Below, piece after piece: positions 6,048 through 6,055 of a DNA stretch of 6,055 nt. A program made the position numbers and the translations under genes. Origin of the DNA: Anaerolineae bacterium (GTDB taxonomy: Bacteria > Chloroflexota > Anaerolineae > JAADDB01); assembly GCA_015486895.1 (NCBI GenBank), contig WFQT01000403.1:1-6055 (forward strand), written 5' to 3'. The notes under the pieces are model-generated. The model ran no database searches and was not told where the DNA came from. It saw only the letters and a program-made list of their open reading frames with translations. Each line of letters opens with the position of its first letter. The stretch's first letter is position 1.

Positions 6048-6055
6048 CGGTGGTG

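Noticed and set aside
1..6055. CRISPR array, tRNA, rRNA, insertion sequence or defence system
   Set aside because: No regular direct repeats, cloverleaf, transposase motifs or terminal repeats were seen; nearly all of the window is accounted for by four housekeeping-like genes.

Overview
The window looks like a piece of a bacterial chromosome, moderately GC-rich by eye, with every supportable gene on the minus strand. The best guess for the source is Chloroflexota (Anaerolineae or Caldilineae type). This rests on the long C-terminal extension of the penicillin-binding protein, which ends in an Ig/FN3-like 'LxGSV...YRIEYGVxxNP...GxWDxxxLPDGxYTLR' module, a form I associate with that phylum. 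It is a family-level impression, not a database result.

Layout in transcription order, from high to low coordinates. Positions 5936-6055 are upstream non-coding DNA with two inverted repeats and an AT-rich, possibly promoter-bearing patch. Three tandem paralogous M42-family metallo-aminopeptidases follow: A (4841-5923), B (3733-4848) and C (2712-3722). A and B overlap by 8 bases. B's stop codon is the first three bases of C's Shine-Dalgarno sequence. The three are therefore almost certainly one translationally coupled operon. A 131-base gap (2581-2711) then holds a bulged dyad, a candidate -10 box and a perfect 15-bp hairpin. The last gene is a class A penicillin-binding protein (GT51 transglycosylase plus transpeptidase), which starts with GTG at 2580 and runs off the window at base 1 with 860 codons visible and no stop.

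Functionally, the three peptidases should be cytosolic, di-metal, TET-like aminopeptidases that trim short peptides. Each keeps the M42 metal-site motifs, but they differ near the active site: B has Glu in place of the usual Asp ligand, and A has an unusual segment before the last His ligand. Three diverged copies suggest complementary specificities or mixed oligomers; that is inference. The PBP is a membrane-anchored peptidoglycan synthase. Nothing in the sequence proves a functional link between it and the peptidases beyond co-orientation.

I found no mobile element, tRNA, rRNA, CRISPR array or defence-like module. The most distinctive features are the gene-junction architecture, the peptidase triplet and the leader hairpin of the PBP gene.
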